Of a stretch of 64,000 nt of DNA, positions 11,474 through 22,321 are shown piece after piece. Source of the stretch: Verticillium longisporum (lineage: Eukaryota > Ascomycota > Sordariomycetes > Glomerellales > Plectosphaerellaceae); the NCBI GenBank assembly GCA_019188255.1, contig JAETXT010000009.1:2356001-2420000 (forward strand). The letters are read 5' to 3'. Position 1 is the first letter of the stretch. Each line of letters begins with the position of its first letter. The notes under the pieces were generated by a model, which worked only from the letters and a program-made list of their open reading frames with translations, had not been told where the DNA came from and searched no databases. The position numbers and the translations under genes were made by a program.

Positions 11474-12226
11474 CCCGCCCGTTGGCACTTGACTGCGGGG
11501 CAGCCGACGACGACATGGGATGTGGTTCTAGGCTGCATGTAATTTCCCGAGAGTACTCTTGGCACAGCAGGCAGCATACCGGGATACAGCAAGCTCGTCG
11601 TGGGGTAGGATGAGGTTGACTGATTAGTAGTCGGAGGGTGGAAAGTGGCAGGTGGGCGAGGTAGGCGAGCTGGCAATACAACATGCAGAGCAGCGCGTGC
11701 GTCGTGGAGTAGAAATCAAGATGCAGTTTCTTTGCCTGCTTGCAGCCATGATGGCACACACCATGGCACCTATGTGGTTCCTTGAATCCGAGATTCACGA
11801 CGTAACAAGACACGGGATGCAGGTGTGTGAGTGTATTTGTGAGTGGCGTTGACACATGCTGGACGCCACCTGTGATGGCGCGTTTTGGAATTTGAGTGCT
11901 CGGGCCCCACGTACTGACGAAGGCCTCGGGACTCGGCCACATCGCACGCCGATGTCCCTCACCAGGGATGCAGGATTCAGGCCTCAAACCTCGTGTGTTA
12001 ATGAGCACTGGGCAGAAGAATAACATTGGACTTGGCTCCCCCACCTCCCCCTTCCCCTCAAAAAAAGCACAGCGCATGCAGCAGGATCAATGGGCTGGAA
12101 GTTGTGACTGATTGATAGTAGGAAATATGGTGAAGTATAGGACGACGAGGTAATGGTATCGATGTTTCTTCTGCCCTGATGCACCTGGAGCACGAAGATC
12201 AAGGTCGCCTGCGAGGCGAGAGACTA

Positions 12227-12252
12227 AGAGAGAGAGAGAGAGAGAGAGAGAG
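12227..12252. repeat. (AG)n microsatellite
   Basis: About 13 uninterrupted AG dinucleotides, in gene-free DNA between the ataxin-2 homolog and the AA11 gene. Confidence 0.9.
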
Positions 12253-12583
12253 GCCGCTGCCCACGCAGAGTTAATGCCTGTGGAAGGCGGCGCGCCTCAA
12301 CGGGTACCCTGTCCAGGACAGGGCCAGCGACAGAGCCGTGAGGAAGCGTGAAGTCAGGCCACGAGCCGCATGGTGGCAAGGTACATCATCGAGGCTTGCG
12401 TCGACAATGTGAGAGGCATGCTCGGTTGCGCTGGGCTGGTAGGCTGCTGTGCTGTGTCGTTTAGTCAAGGGCGCGGCACGCGGGGGGGCAGCAGGGGCCC
12501 AGCATGGCGGCTACCACTTCGGAGGATCGACGTTTCATCGGCACTTGGGCCACCAGCGACTGGAATGGACGAATCCAGTCGCT

Positions 12584-12617
12584 GTGCATCGCGGTGCATC
12601 GCGGTGCATCGCGGTGC
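12584..12617. repeat. Three-copy 10-bp tandem repeat
   Basis: GTGCATCGCG is repeated three times head to tail, with a partial fourth copy. It lies in non-coding GC-rich DNA. Confidence 0.85.
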
Positions 12618-13407
12618 CAGGGGTTCGAGGGGGCGTCGATCCCACCAGGCACGAAAGCCCATCGATTGGCTGGTAGCGCTGTGTTCCCCCTGAGGCAGCA
12701 GCCCCTGTGGTCACTCGTGTGCCTCAGAAGTTGGCGCGAATGCCTGGTGGTGCCATGTCATTCGTGAGTTAGGCATCCCACAATTCCAGTGCAGTGCTGT
12801 CTCGCCCCACCCATCCTCTCTTTCTCTCTCTCTGCTTTCGCCTGGCGCGGTCCAGCCTCGACGACAGCTTCCATTTCTAGCGACTCGTCTTTTATTTTTC
12901 TGCCGTGGTGGAGGGGGATGCATGGGGTCACGACATCTGTTTGTGACTGCGACGAGGTGATTTGGGCACCTGGTCACCAGAGAGCGGAAGAAGAAGGAGG
13001 TGAAGAAGCATGGACATGCATCAGGAGAAAGCGGAGCGCGGCATGGATATCGTGGTTCTTTGGACGAACAAGCAAATAGCATCCAGTAACGGACCGATCA
13101 GCAGACCGACATGTGGCCCTGGCCCTGTCTCTGTCGCATCATCGCAGATATGATGGGATGGGCGATTCGATGTGCATGCAGGGTGCGAGTGATGGCCTCT
13201 CCGTCGTTCGTGCCGCTGCCGCGCTCATCCTGCCGCCCTACACTGCTGCCGCCTGCCGCCTGCCCCTGGGGTTGGGTCGCATCGTATCGCACGGCATCGC
13301 ATCGCATCATAGCGGAGGCCGGTAGAGAGAGGGGCTTGAGGCTTGAGGGGATGGGAAGGAGCGAGGAGGTAAAGGGGTCCTTCCTTGCCAAGCTGAGCCC
13401 GCTCGCC

Positions 13408-13437
13408 TGGCCGCGCCTGCCCTGGCCGCGCCTGCCC
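13408..13437. repeat. Two-copy 15-bp tandem repeat
   Basis: TGGCCGCGCCTGCCC occurs twice in tandem and is followed by a degenerate third start. It lies upstream of the AA11 gene. Confidence 0.8.
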
Positions 13438-14072
13438 TCGCCGCGTCCCTCTGCGTCCCCCACTCTGGGCTTGTGACAGGACTCGTGGGAGGCAGCAAAA
13501 CAATAAAGGGGGCCTGGCCTCGCACTGGAATTTCAACGACGCCTGGTTCTGCACTGCTTCACTGTTCCATTCCTTCCTTTGCCTCCTTCCATTGTGCCTT
13601 GTATTCACTTCACACCTCGAAGTGCTGGTTTTCTTTGCAAATCCACACCTTCATACCAGGCTCGGGTCACTCCTTCTCCCAGCCTTTCTGATTCTTTTCA
13701 TATCGCCCACTCTGGAACATTCGTCCTTCCAGTCTTTTTCCTCACAAGGCCTCAAGGTTCTTGCTACTGCCTGACCTCATCGCATACCAAAGCAAGCACC
13801 TCTGGAAGGTGTACCCTGTTCGCTGCCAGCTAGCCAGCCCAGCCCAGCCTCTACGTTCAAGAACAATAGTCTTGTCTGTTGTTTCGATTCCACACAGTCA
13901 CCACGTTCCACGAGCCGGCTCAACTTATAGGACGACACGTATATAACACACTGCACATTCAGTCCTTCCTTCAACTCTGCTCCCCCGAGACACACAGCAG
14001 ACAGACAGCAAAGCACACAACATAAACACACCAAACAAGAAAGTGAAGAAACGCAAAACACACACGCACATC

Positions 14073-15404
14073 ATGTATACCCCCTCTCTATACGCCGCCT
14101 TCTTGGCCGCTCTTACCTTCGACTCGGTCTCCGCCCACATGGAGATGTCTTGGCCTCCCCCGCTCCGGTCCAAGAAGAACCCCTTCGCCGGAAGCGACAT
14201 CGACTACAGCATGACCACGCCTCTGAGCGCCTCGGGCAGCGACTATCCTTGCAAGGGTACTCTGGGCCTCCTCGGCACTGCCGCCGCCGCTCCCGTGGCG
14301 AGCTGGCAGGCTGGTCAGACCTACAACTTGACCATCGAGGGTGGTGCCAACCACAACGGCGGCAGCGGCCAGGCCTCCCTCTCCTGCGACGGCGGCAAGA
14401 CGTGCAAGCTTCTCAAGAGCTATGCTGGCGGCGGCCCCCGCGCCGGCACCTCACCTTACCACTTCACTCTACCCGACGACAGCCCGCCTGTCGATGACGC
14501 GCTGTTCGTCTGGACCTGGTTCAACCAGGTTGGCAACCGCCAGATGTACATGAACTGTGCTGTCGTCTCCACGAAGGCTGGCGGTAGTGCTAAGCGCCAG
14601 GCCACCTCGTTCAACAGCCGCCCTGACATCCTCGTCGCCAATGTCGGAAACGGCTGCTCCACCACGGAAGGCTCTGACGTTGAGTTCCCGAACCCGGGCG
14701 CCAGCGTTGCCAAGGCCAACAGCAAGACTGCGCCGCCTGTGGGAAGCTGTGGTAGCGCTGCTGGCGGCGGCGGCGGCGGCGATACCGGCGCATCTCCTGA
14801 CCAGGGCAACGCCCCGAACCCTGGCGACGGTGCCCCTCCCGCGAGCTCTCCGTCCAAGACTGGCGCAAACCCTGTGCCTACGACCCCCGCCACCACACCC
14901 GAGCAGCCTGGATCTGGCCCCGTCACCACTTCGACCACACTGTATGTATCCTCTATGCCTACTGTTCCTGACCACTTACTGACATCGGATAGCCCTGGTG
15001 GCGTCTTCATCCCTCAGCCCAGCCCCGAGGCACCAGAGGAGACCGTTGTCACCCCTCCCGCGGAGACTGGAAACGCTCCTCCTCCGGCAAAGCCTACCAC
15101 CTTGGCAACTGTCACGACCACGGCCGGCACGGGTAGTGCTCCTAAGCCCACCTCGACCCCCGGATCGGGTGCCGGCAACGGAACCAACGCTGGAGTTCAG
15201 AAGCCAGGCGCCGCTTGCGTCAACGAGGGACAGTGGAACTGTGTAGGAGGCAGCCAGTTCCAGCGATGTGCTTCTGGCCTCTGGTCCGTCCTGATGCAGA
15301 TGGCGCCTGGCACGTCCTGCGAGACGGGCATCAGCGAAGCCCTCGTCATGTTCAGGACCGGTAGCCGAGTCCGTCGCTTCGTCTCTCCCCGCTATCTCGC
15401 TTAA
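14073..15404 (+). CDS. Secreted AA11 lytic polysaccharide monooxygenase with C-terminal Cys-rich module
   Basis: Copper enzyme of the AA11 type, whose characterised members oxidatively cleave chitin; secreted. Exons 14073-14941 and 14993-15404 give 426 residues. The signal peptide (MYTPSLYAAFLAALTFDSVSA) should be cut just before His22, which would supply the histidine-brace N-terminus (HMEMSWPPPLRSKKNPF). The second copper His is His94 in GGANHNGGSG, and the axial Tyr lies in NRQMYMNCAVV. The catalytic domain runs to about residue 220. A long Pro/Thr/Gly-rich linker follows, then a Cys-containing module (CVNEGQWNCVGGSQFQRCAS, SGLWSVLMQMAPGTSC) at about 361-402, of a type seen at the end of AA11 proteins and likely to bind carbohydrate. 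The intron is 51 nt and has no stop in frame. The start was chosen at 14073, not an earlier AAG/ATG-less extension, because it begins the signal peptide. Confidence 0.92.
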   Translation: MYTPSLYAAFLAALTFDSVSAHMEMSWPPPLRSKKNPFAGSDIDYSMTTPLSASGSDYPCKGTLGLLGTAAAAPVASWQAGQTYNLTIEGGANHNGGSGQASLSCDGGKTCKLLKSYAGGGPRAGTSPYHFTLPDDSPPVDDALFVWTWFNQVGNRQMYMNCAVVSTKAGGSAKRQATSFNSRPDILVANVGNGCSTTEGSDVEFPNPGASVAKANSKTAPPVGSCGSAAGGGGGGDTGASPDQGNAPNPGDGAPPASSPSKTGANPVPTTPATTPEQPGSGPVTTSTTLYVSSMPTVPDHLLTSDSPGGVFIPQPSPEAPEETVVTPPAETGNAPPPAKPTTLATVTTTAGTGSAPKPTSTPGSGAGNGTNAGVQKPGAACVNEGQWNCVGGSQFQRCASGLWSVLMQMAPGTSCETGISEALVMFRTGSRVRRFVSPRYLA

Positions 15405-16894
15405 GGCTTGACTTCCCTTTCTCGACATACCTCTTCCACCGTATACAGCCTTCCTCTACCGGTGACTTTGCAGGCACAGCAGCGATTGGCGTACATATTG
15501 ATCAACCATGACAAGGTCAGGCACCAGCACGTGGATGGAGTTTTTGGGCGTTTGATTTGCTACATTTGCATCAGTCTAGAGTAGTTGTGCCCTTGGCAAA
15601 CCAAATTGGGATTATCTTCCCGTTATCATTTTTCTCCTGGCAGCTACGTGAAATGTGATGAGCTGAGTTGTGCTTGCCTAATGGGCTATGTTTCCTGGGA
15701 ACGCGCTCGTTTGTTATCCTAGCATATGGCGCGGCAGGCTGTGTAGAGGCTTAAAACAGACGATGAAAGAGACTGCCTTTCGGTGAATGAAGATGCATTG
15801 CATCGTTGGTTGCTTTCAGGTCAGGAACAGCGAGTACGTCAACTTGCCCTTGTTGCCGGTTGCACAGCCACTCCTAGCAAGCCAAACCCCCTCGACAGGC
15901 TGCCTCCTGAACCGCCTCGAAGGTACCTAGGTACAGTGCCAAGTTCTATCCCGACGCCACTTTTAGGCTGGGTTGGGCCTTGAAGTCAGTCAGGGGGGCG
16001 AGGTGGCGCAAGGGGTTGACAAAAGGGGTTGACAAAAAAGCAGCATGGGAAAAAGACAGGTGCTTATGATAGCTAGGAACCAGAATATAAATAGAAGTAC
16101 TTCTCTATCTCTACTACGTAGTTATCCTGCCGTCTATCCCTATTACACCTCGCATCCTCTGTAAAATTAACTTGAATGAGAGATTGACAAGATTTAAATA
16201 TCCCTACTTAGAGATTTACCTAGGCCTCTATAGCTACCTAGGTTTTCAAGCTCTGCTACACCCTGTACACTATGCCTTGGGTATACTTTACTTTATAAGT
16301 ATCTTTTAGGCGCTCCCTAGCTATAGCTAGAATTGCTGTCTTTCTCTAGTGTATACATGGTGAATCGGTGATGAAATTGGTAGTGGAATTGGTAGTGGAA
16401 TTGCCACGCGGTTTTCTTTTCGTCAACCGCTTTTGGGGGCGACCCGCTATGAACTTAAGCATTGCTCATGACGAGAAATACCCGACCGCCCTTGTGCTAT
16501 CACTCCAGTAGATAGGTAAGCCACCTAAGCATATAATTGAGAATCAGGTAGTACTGAATACGGAAATGCCACCAAACGGAAATTCCACACGGGGACCTGG
16601 GTGACGCATGTCAGGAAATACCCTTTACTTTCATAGGAGAGTGAACGTTCCAGACGGCACCGAATGGCCCCTCAAAAGTCTGGCTGGCAACGGCCCTGTT
16701 AAGTGACCAACGCCTATATCGTCTACTGGCCCCCCTCCGTCACCTCCCGCTACCAGTGATACCTCGAACAAACCACGTCGTGGTACTACGACCACGTCCT
16801 CCGCCGAACACCCAAACTACGCAACATTGTATGCGCGTTGTCGCTCTCGACGCACTCGATACCTCTACCCCTCGGAGTACGTCTCCCCTCCCCG
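15405..16894. other. Gene-free stretch containing an AT-rich island
   Basis: Between AA11 and the WW-domain gene. It carries a TAGGTACC-type palindrome (15921-15935), an AT/TA-rich island (about 16060-16370) and short direct repeats. No frame with protein similarity is visible. The last ~200 bp are C-rich and probably the WW gene's promoter and leader. Confidence 0.6.
16012..16402. repeat. AT-rich, possibly RIP-degraded island flanked by short direct repeats
   Basis: GGGGTTGACAAAA is duplicated in tandem at 16012-16037, and GGAATTGGTAGT-like units repeat at 16374-16402. Between them the DNA is visibly richer in A/T and TpA (TAGCTATAGCTAG, CTTTATAAGTA) than its surroundings. This resembles a repeat eroded by repeat-induced point mutation, but no transposon coding sequence can be recognised. 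Confidence 0.45.
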
Positions 16895-18198
16895 ATGGCT
16901 GGGCCTACCTCGCCGGGCGCCGAAGGCCCCACGTTTGGCCCTCCTCAACTTCCACCAGGTTGGATCGCGCAGTGGGACGGCGCGAGCAAGAAGTACTACT
17001 TCGTTCAGCTGTCCACCGGCGTTTCGCAGTGGGACACGCCGACGGATGCTGCGCCCACAGGCACACCAGCACCTGGTGTCGAGCATCCCTACGGCATCCC
17101 GCGGCAGCAGGAACTTATCACACATCCAGACGGCAGCCAGACCGTCCGGCACGTCGATGGTTCCATGGAGCCGGTAAACCCCCCCATGCCGCCAGACGGC
17201 ACGCGCGGCATTGGCGGACAGACTGGCGACCGCGGCCTTGGTGTAAGTCGTGCTCTCTTCACCTCCTAGGATTGCGCCACACGGCACAAGGACTGATCTC
17301 GCCTTGCGCGCAAACAGAGCATGGCCATGAACGCCCTGCTGGGTGGGAAAGACTCGAGCAATCACAATGCGAACGGCAACCACGGCGGCTCCGGCTCGAA
17401 TCCTTTCGGCAATCTCGCAAACCAGTTCTTGGGGGGTGGGGGACACGGCGGTGGAGGGGCAGGCAAGAATGCACTTGGCAAACTCGGCGGTGCGCTGGCG
17501 AACAGCTTCCTACATTCAGGTGATAAGCCTGAGCAGCCGCAATCGTACCACAGCGGTCAGACTACGGGTCACCAGCCGCAGCAGCAGCAGCAGCAGCATG
17601 GCCTGGCTGGTTCGTTAATGGGCGGTGTTGCGAGTATGCTCGGTGGAAACAAGCCATCGCACGGGGTACGTTCTTTCCAAATCTTTGCAATCTAGGACAT
17701 GCAGCTTACATGCCACCTCCTCTCCAGAACAGCAACTACGGATATTCCAACTCAGGCAGCGCCTCAGGCGGCTACTCAGGCCAAGCCCCTCCGACGTCGT
17801 ACCAACCACCCGGTGGTGGTGCAAATGCGCCCGGATCATCTTCCTATCAGACAACGACGCCCAACCATGCCCCAAACCCCTCGTTTCCTTCCCCCCCAGG
17901 TCAAAACGGGAGTCAGACCTCGGCGCATCAGACACACCCCACGTACGGACAGGTTCCCGGGCCGCCTCCCGGAAAGCCCCCGGGCGCCTACGGACAGAGC
18001 GGCGGATATGATGCCCCATCACAAGGCGGTCATCATCATCATCAACAACAACAACCACAATACGGCCACACCAGCAATGGTGCCTATGAGGCTTCGTATG
18101 GAAACGGCGGCAACGCACCTGGTGCCTACCCCGGCAACAACCCGACCTACTCACAGGGCTCGAATCAGCAAGGCCACGGTTACGGCTCCCAATACTGA
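16895..18198 (+). CDS. WW-domain protein with Gly/Gln/Tyr-rich low-complexity tail
   Basis: Exons 16895-17242, 17318-17665 and 17728-18198 give 388 residues. One WW domain lies at residues 20-50 (LPPGWIAQWD, KKYYFVQLSTGVSQWDTP), with the two signature Trp at 23 and 46 and a Tyr-Tyr-Phe core. It should bind proline-rich peptides. The rest is low-complexity: Gly/Asn-rich segments, short hydrophobic Gly-rich helices (NALGKLGGALANSFL, LAGSLMGGVASMLGG), poly-Gln, a His4-Gln4 tract and a YG/SQ/PG-rich C-terminus. No catalytic domain is present. Similar WW-plus-disordered proteins are widespread in fungi, usually without a name, so the role is unknown. All exon junctions are phase 0. Confidence 0.85.
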
Positions 18199-18502
18199 CA
18201 GCTCTTTTTTTTTTCCAGCCGAAAAGTATGGTTGAGATCCACGCTGCCAGTTCAGGGCTGATGCAAGCCCTTACTCTGTGATTCGGGAATTTCTTTGCCC
18301 GCGGGCAGATTGAGAACGACCTACCTTTTGACAGCTGACAAGTCGTTCAGATTTGTTTTTAGTTCGCAAGCAGACTGGATATTGTATCATGAATTACATG
18401 ACGACTTGTTTATAAATGTTATTTGCGCTTGAACTGCAATAGAACAGAACCACAACAAACCGGCTTCGCTCATCCTCAGCTGGGACTGATGCCCTTCATT
18501 CG
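18199..18502. other. Convergent intergenic spacer
   Basis: 3' flanks of the WW gene and the membrane-protein gene. It contains a T10 run near 18207 just after the WW stop and AT-rich sequence near 18350-18420. No gene is visible. Confidence 0.6.
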
Positions 18503-19234
18503 CTACATGTCCTTCTTCAAGGCCTGCCCTGGCGAGCTGGTCAACACCAGCAAGTGGTTGCGAATACGCTGAGCAAGTGCCCAAGCCAGACCTGCAACAA
18601 GAGTTATGTACACAACGGTTGGCGCGAGTGATTGCGGCACAACATTAAGGAGATACGGATCGAGGGTGATGTCCACCAAGACAGGATCGACGTGAGTCAT
18701 GACGGCGGCATCGTGTGAATAGTAATCAGCGGCGGCCAGCACGTCCATTGGTTGGGTGGTCCCGAGACTCGCGCGAGATTCCACGTAGCTTGCGAGCGAG
18801 GTGATCAGATCGGGGGTTTCCCAAACCTCTTCCAAGGGGTACACGTCCAAGATGAAGTTGGTTGGTTGCTTCGTAGATTGGGCCAGTGGTTAGTCCAACA
18901 ACAGCTCTCACGAGAAGAAAAGGCATCCGTGACAAACCGTGGCGGCCCAGCACACGCGCAACTCGTAGCGTTGTGAGGGTCTAAGGTCGTCTAGCAAGAA
19001 CCACGTGGCCAAGCCAACGGCCGAACCGGCGTTGGGGAATGAAGCATTCAGATGCGACCTTATGGATGTCCTGGTAGGGGTGAGGACGTCCAGGCCCAGG
19101 ACCTCCAGCGTGGGCTGGTGAGCTGGGATGTTGACTGTTGCCGGGGCGAGGAATATGGACTTCTCCGTGTTGCCTTCACACACTGCGGCCATCAACAGGG
19201 CCAGCGGAAACGTGAGGGGTTTGACAGACCACAT
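18503..19234 (-). CDS. Conserved fungal type I membrane protein, probably ER-resident
   Basis: Minus-strand exons 19234-18938 and 18868-18503 give 220 residues. The N-terminal hydrophobic segment (MWSVKPLTFPLALLMAAVCEG) reads as a signal peptide. A luminal domain follows with LDVLTPTRTSIRSHLNASFP, an NxS glycosylation site (NAS), ATWFLLDDLRPSQRYELRVC and, after the splice, FILDVYPLEEVWETPDLI. Near the C-terminus one transmembrane helix (TVVYITLVAGLAWALAQRI) precedes a basic tail ending KKDM, a KKxx dilysine ER-retrieval signal. The intron has a weak donor (GTTTGT) and a CTAAC branch site, and the phase-0 junction restores RVCWAATQPT. Conserved in filamentous ascomycetes as far as I recall, but I know no assigned function. 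A glycosylphosphatidylinositol- or folding-related ER role is only a guess. It is divergent from alpha-tubulin, 488 bp away. Confidence 0.75.
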
Positions 19235-19722
19235 GGTTGGTGCGATGGGCACCTTTTTGTTTGGATTCCCGCACTGCCGAGTGTGAATAGCGGTGAAATG
19301 CTGCTCGAACCAATGCGAGGGTTGACTGGCGTGGGAGGACAACACGGCGCTGGCGGGGACCGTCCAATCCAGGACCCCGGCACAGACGCGCTTACCAATT
19401 AAGGCAGCACCACCAACAAAAACTCCTGCACGGACCCCTGTCGCGGTCAAATTTCCCCCACCTCCCTGCCCGACTCGACCTTTCCCCGTCCAGGTCTTGC
19501 CGTCCTTCACTCGTCCCAACCTACCTCAACCTCGTCCCTATCTGACCTTACCGACGATTCCTTTTTTGCCCGGAGTCGTTCTCAAGACTACGGCCGACGA
19601 CACATCTTTGGAGCTGTTGCTATCCTTTCCTGTCTGTGCTTCCTTGGAGTGCCAACTCGCCAGCTTGCCAATCGAAACCCGCATACACCCGAACCCCCTT
19701 TGCTCTCACCGATCTGCCCATC
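19235..19722. promoter_or_regulatory. Divergent promoter of the membrane-protein gene and alpha-tubulin
   Basis: A 488-bp intergenic region. The half next to the tubulin gene (about 19440-19690) is strongly C/T-rich on the plus strand, the usual look of a highly expressed fungal promoter and leader. No TATA box is obvious. Confidence 0.55.
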
Positions 19723-21603
19723 ATGCGTGAAGTCATCAGCATCAACGGTACGCCGGCCCCCTCCTACCATCCACACGCACTACGCGTTTTTCTGGGCTTC
19801 CCTTCGTGGGACCCTTTCGGCTGCCGCCTCGGACTATGGGATCTTTGAGGAATACGTACTGACGTGCCCCTCCACACAGTCGGACAGGCCGGTTGCCAGA
19901 TTGCCAACTCGTGCTGGGAGGTATGTACTGTCTGAGAGCACGCGTCGCTCTCAACCCACACCCCGCCAGAACCACATGGCACGACCGGTCTATATGGATG
20001 GAGGAGCACCAGATCGCTAACCGAGCGACTCTGCAGCTCTACTGCCTCGAGCATGGCATTCAGGTATGTTTATTGTTGCCCGCCCTCCTGTTCAGCGGAA
20101 CCCCCCCACATCATCATCAGGGCGTGTATACTGATGCTTTCTCGTGTGATACAGCCTGATGGTTTCCTGACCGAGGAGCGCAAGGCCGCTGACCCTGATC
20201 ACGGCTTCAGCACCTTCTTCTCCGAGACTGGTACGCGCTGGCTCACCGATCTCTGACAACGGTACGGGAGTCACTAACGTATTTCCTCCCATGCAGGTCA
20301 GGGCAAGTATGTCCCTCGCGCCATCTACTGCGATCTCGAGCCCAACGTTGTCGATGAGGTCCGCACCGGCGCCTACCGCGGCCTTTTCCACCCCGAGCAG
20401 ATGATTACCGGCAAGGAGGACGCCTCGAACAACTATGCCCGTGGCCACTACACCGTTGGCAAGGAGCTGATTGACCAGGTCCTGGACAAGGTCCGCCGCG
20501 TCGCCGATAACTGTGTTGGTCTCCAGGGCTTCCTCGTCTTCCACTCCTTCGGCGGTGGCACGGGTTCCGGCTTCGGTGCCCTCCTCATGGAGCGTCTGTC
20601 GGTCGACTACGGCAAGAAGAGCAAGCTCGAGTTCTGCGTCTACCCCGCCCCTCAGACTGCCACTTCGGTCGTCGAGCCCTACAACTCGATCCTCACAACC
20701 CACACCACTCTCGAGCACTCGGACTGCTCCTTCATGGTCGACAACGAGGCCATTTACGACATCTGCCGTCGCAACCTTGGTCTTGAGCGCCCCAACTACG
20801 AGAACCTGAACCGTCTCATCGCCCAAGGTATGTTGCCTCTTATATGAAGGCCCGCAACCCCCAGGGGCTAATAGTCGTACGCAGTCGTTTCCTCCATCAC
20901 CGCCTCCCTCCGCTTCGACGGCTCGCTCAATGTCGACCTGAACGAGTTCCAGACCAACCTGGTCCCCTACCCTCGCATCCACTTCCCCCTCGTTGCCTAC
21001 GCCCCCATGCACTCGTCGGCGAAGGCGGCCCACGAGGCCAACTCCGTCATGGAGATGACCATGTCTTGCTTCGAGCCCAACAACCAGATGGTCAAGTGCG
21101 ACCCCCGCCACGGCAAGTACATGGCGACCTGCCTTCTGTACCGTGGTGACGTTGTCCCCAAGGACGCACACACCGCCGTTGCCACGCTCAAGACGAAGAG
21201 GACCATCCAGTTCGTCGACTGGTGCCCCACCGGTTTCAAGCTTGGTATCTGCTACCAGGCTCCTGAGAAGGTTCCCAACGGTGATCTGGCCAAGGTCAGC
21301 CGCGCTGTGTAAGTTGCATCCCCGCCCTGTGCACTGGAAGTACGAATGACCACATTGCTGACTTGGGTATCTAGTTGCATGCTTTCCAACACGACGGCCA
21401 TCGCCGAGGCCTGGGCCGCTCTGTCCAACAAGTTTGACCTCATGTACTCGAAGCGTGCCTTCGTTCACTGGTACGTCGGCGAGGGTATGGAGGAGGGCGA
21501 GTTCTCTGAGGCTCGTGAGGATCTCGCTGCTCTGGAGCGCGATTACGAGGAGGTTGCGACGGACTCTGTTGGCGATGATGAGGGTCTCGAGGCTGAGTAC
21601 TAG
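19723..21603 (+). CDS. TUB1: Alpha-tubulin
   Basis: Alpha subunit of the microtubule heterodimer. Seven exons: 19723-19747, 19880-19920, 20037-20063, 20155-20230, 20297-20827, 20885-21308 and 21375-21603, giving 450 residues, the standard length. Visible hallmarks are [20 protein letters not shown], the GTP-binding loop [12 protein letters not shown], the alpha-specific catalytic Glu in VDLNEFQTN, and EAEY at the end with the C-terminal Tyr. Residue 40 is Arg rather than the acetylated Lys of animals. The first four exons are very short (25, 41, 27 and 76 nt), so a gene finder could easily miss them. The large introns near the 5' end are typical of fungal tubulin genes. Many filamentous fungi have two alpha-tubulin genes; I cannot tell which paralog this is. 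Confidence 0.97.
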
Positions 21604-22321
21604 TCAACCCACGTGTGTTCCATTCGGCGATTGGTGCCATTCGGTGAACGGGTAGAGTAGACAGTCATTCTGCGTACGGGTCCAAACTGCTTCTCAGATG
21701 GCACGCATCTCTCATGGGACGCTGTTAAGCCTTGATCATGGCATGAGATGAACCAGCGAGGGTCGCGACGTTTCTTACTTGCTATTGACAACAGGCCAAG
21801 CCAATACATATACCTCTTTTTAATCAGAAACAAAGAATTGCCAAACATGCCAGAGAAACCACAACGGGCTTAATATTGACACACGCAAGATGATGCAATT
21901 TGAGGAGCTTCCTGAGCACTAGGCACCACTACGTGTCGCCGATTGGCTGTAATAGGGAGCTCTCGGTCGAGATTATGTAATATCAGGTACCCACCTCTAT
22001 CGACCTCCACGACAGCCAACGGGGGGGGCCGGGAGGTGTGTACCTCACTTCCCCAGCCCGTGGACTTGCCCAAACACCTGCCTCCTCTAAGGCCGTCTTC
22101 CAACTTCAAATAAGTTGCGCCGCCATCAATCTGGACAGTTGCGCCCCTCGACCTTGGGTGCAAACAGTGCAGCTTCAAGAATCCGCGGGCACCCCGGTAG
22201 TAGCCCGCTCGCTTCTAGCCTCCTGTTGGCCGGGCGAACAACAACGCCAGCTATCCAGCCACTTCGAGCGACGACCCAAACATACCTTATTGCAACGACC
22301 ACATTGCACAGCAACGTAAAC
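21604..22321. other. Intergenic stretch between alpha-tubulin and EDE1
   Basis: The tubulin 3' flank is followed by the EDE1 promoter and leader. It contains a G9 run at about 22021-22029. No gene is visible. Confidence 0.6.

Larger units (their letters stand above)
11474..14072. other. Long gene-free stretch with simple repeats and pyrimidine-rich promoter
   Basis: About 2.6 kb without a supportable gene. Small repeats are listed separately. From about 13540 to 14070 the plus strand is rich in CTT/TCC/CAC, typical of the leader and promoter of a regulated fungal gene, here the AA11 monooxygenase. Several frames of 60-120 codons at 12.4-13.5 kb occur on both strands over the same GC-rich DNA. 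None has recognisable similarity, so I treat them as composition artefacts. Confidence 0.6.

Noticed and set aside
9803..11488. 561-codon antisense frame opposite the ataxin-2 homolog
   Set aside because: It is the reverse-frame shadow of a GC-rich, low-complexity coding exon. Its Arg/Leu-rich translation resembles no family, and the sense strand has clear LsmAD and PAM2 motifs.
12370..13476. Several 60-120-codon frames on both strands
   Set aside because: They overlap each other in GC-rich repeat-bearing DNA and show Arg/Pro/Ala-rich composition artefacts. No introns or motifs support them.
20092..21468. 458-codon antisense frame opposite alpha-tubulin
   Set aside because: Codon bias in tubulin exons keeps the antisense frame open. 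It runs across tubulin introns without respecting them and has no similarity.
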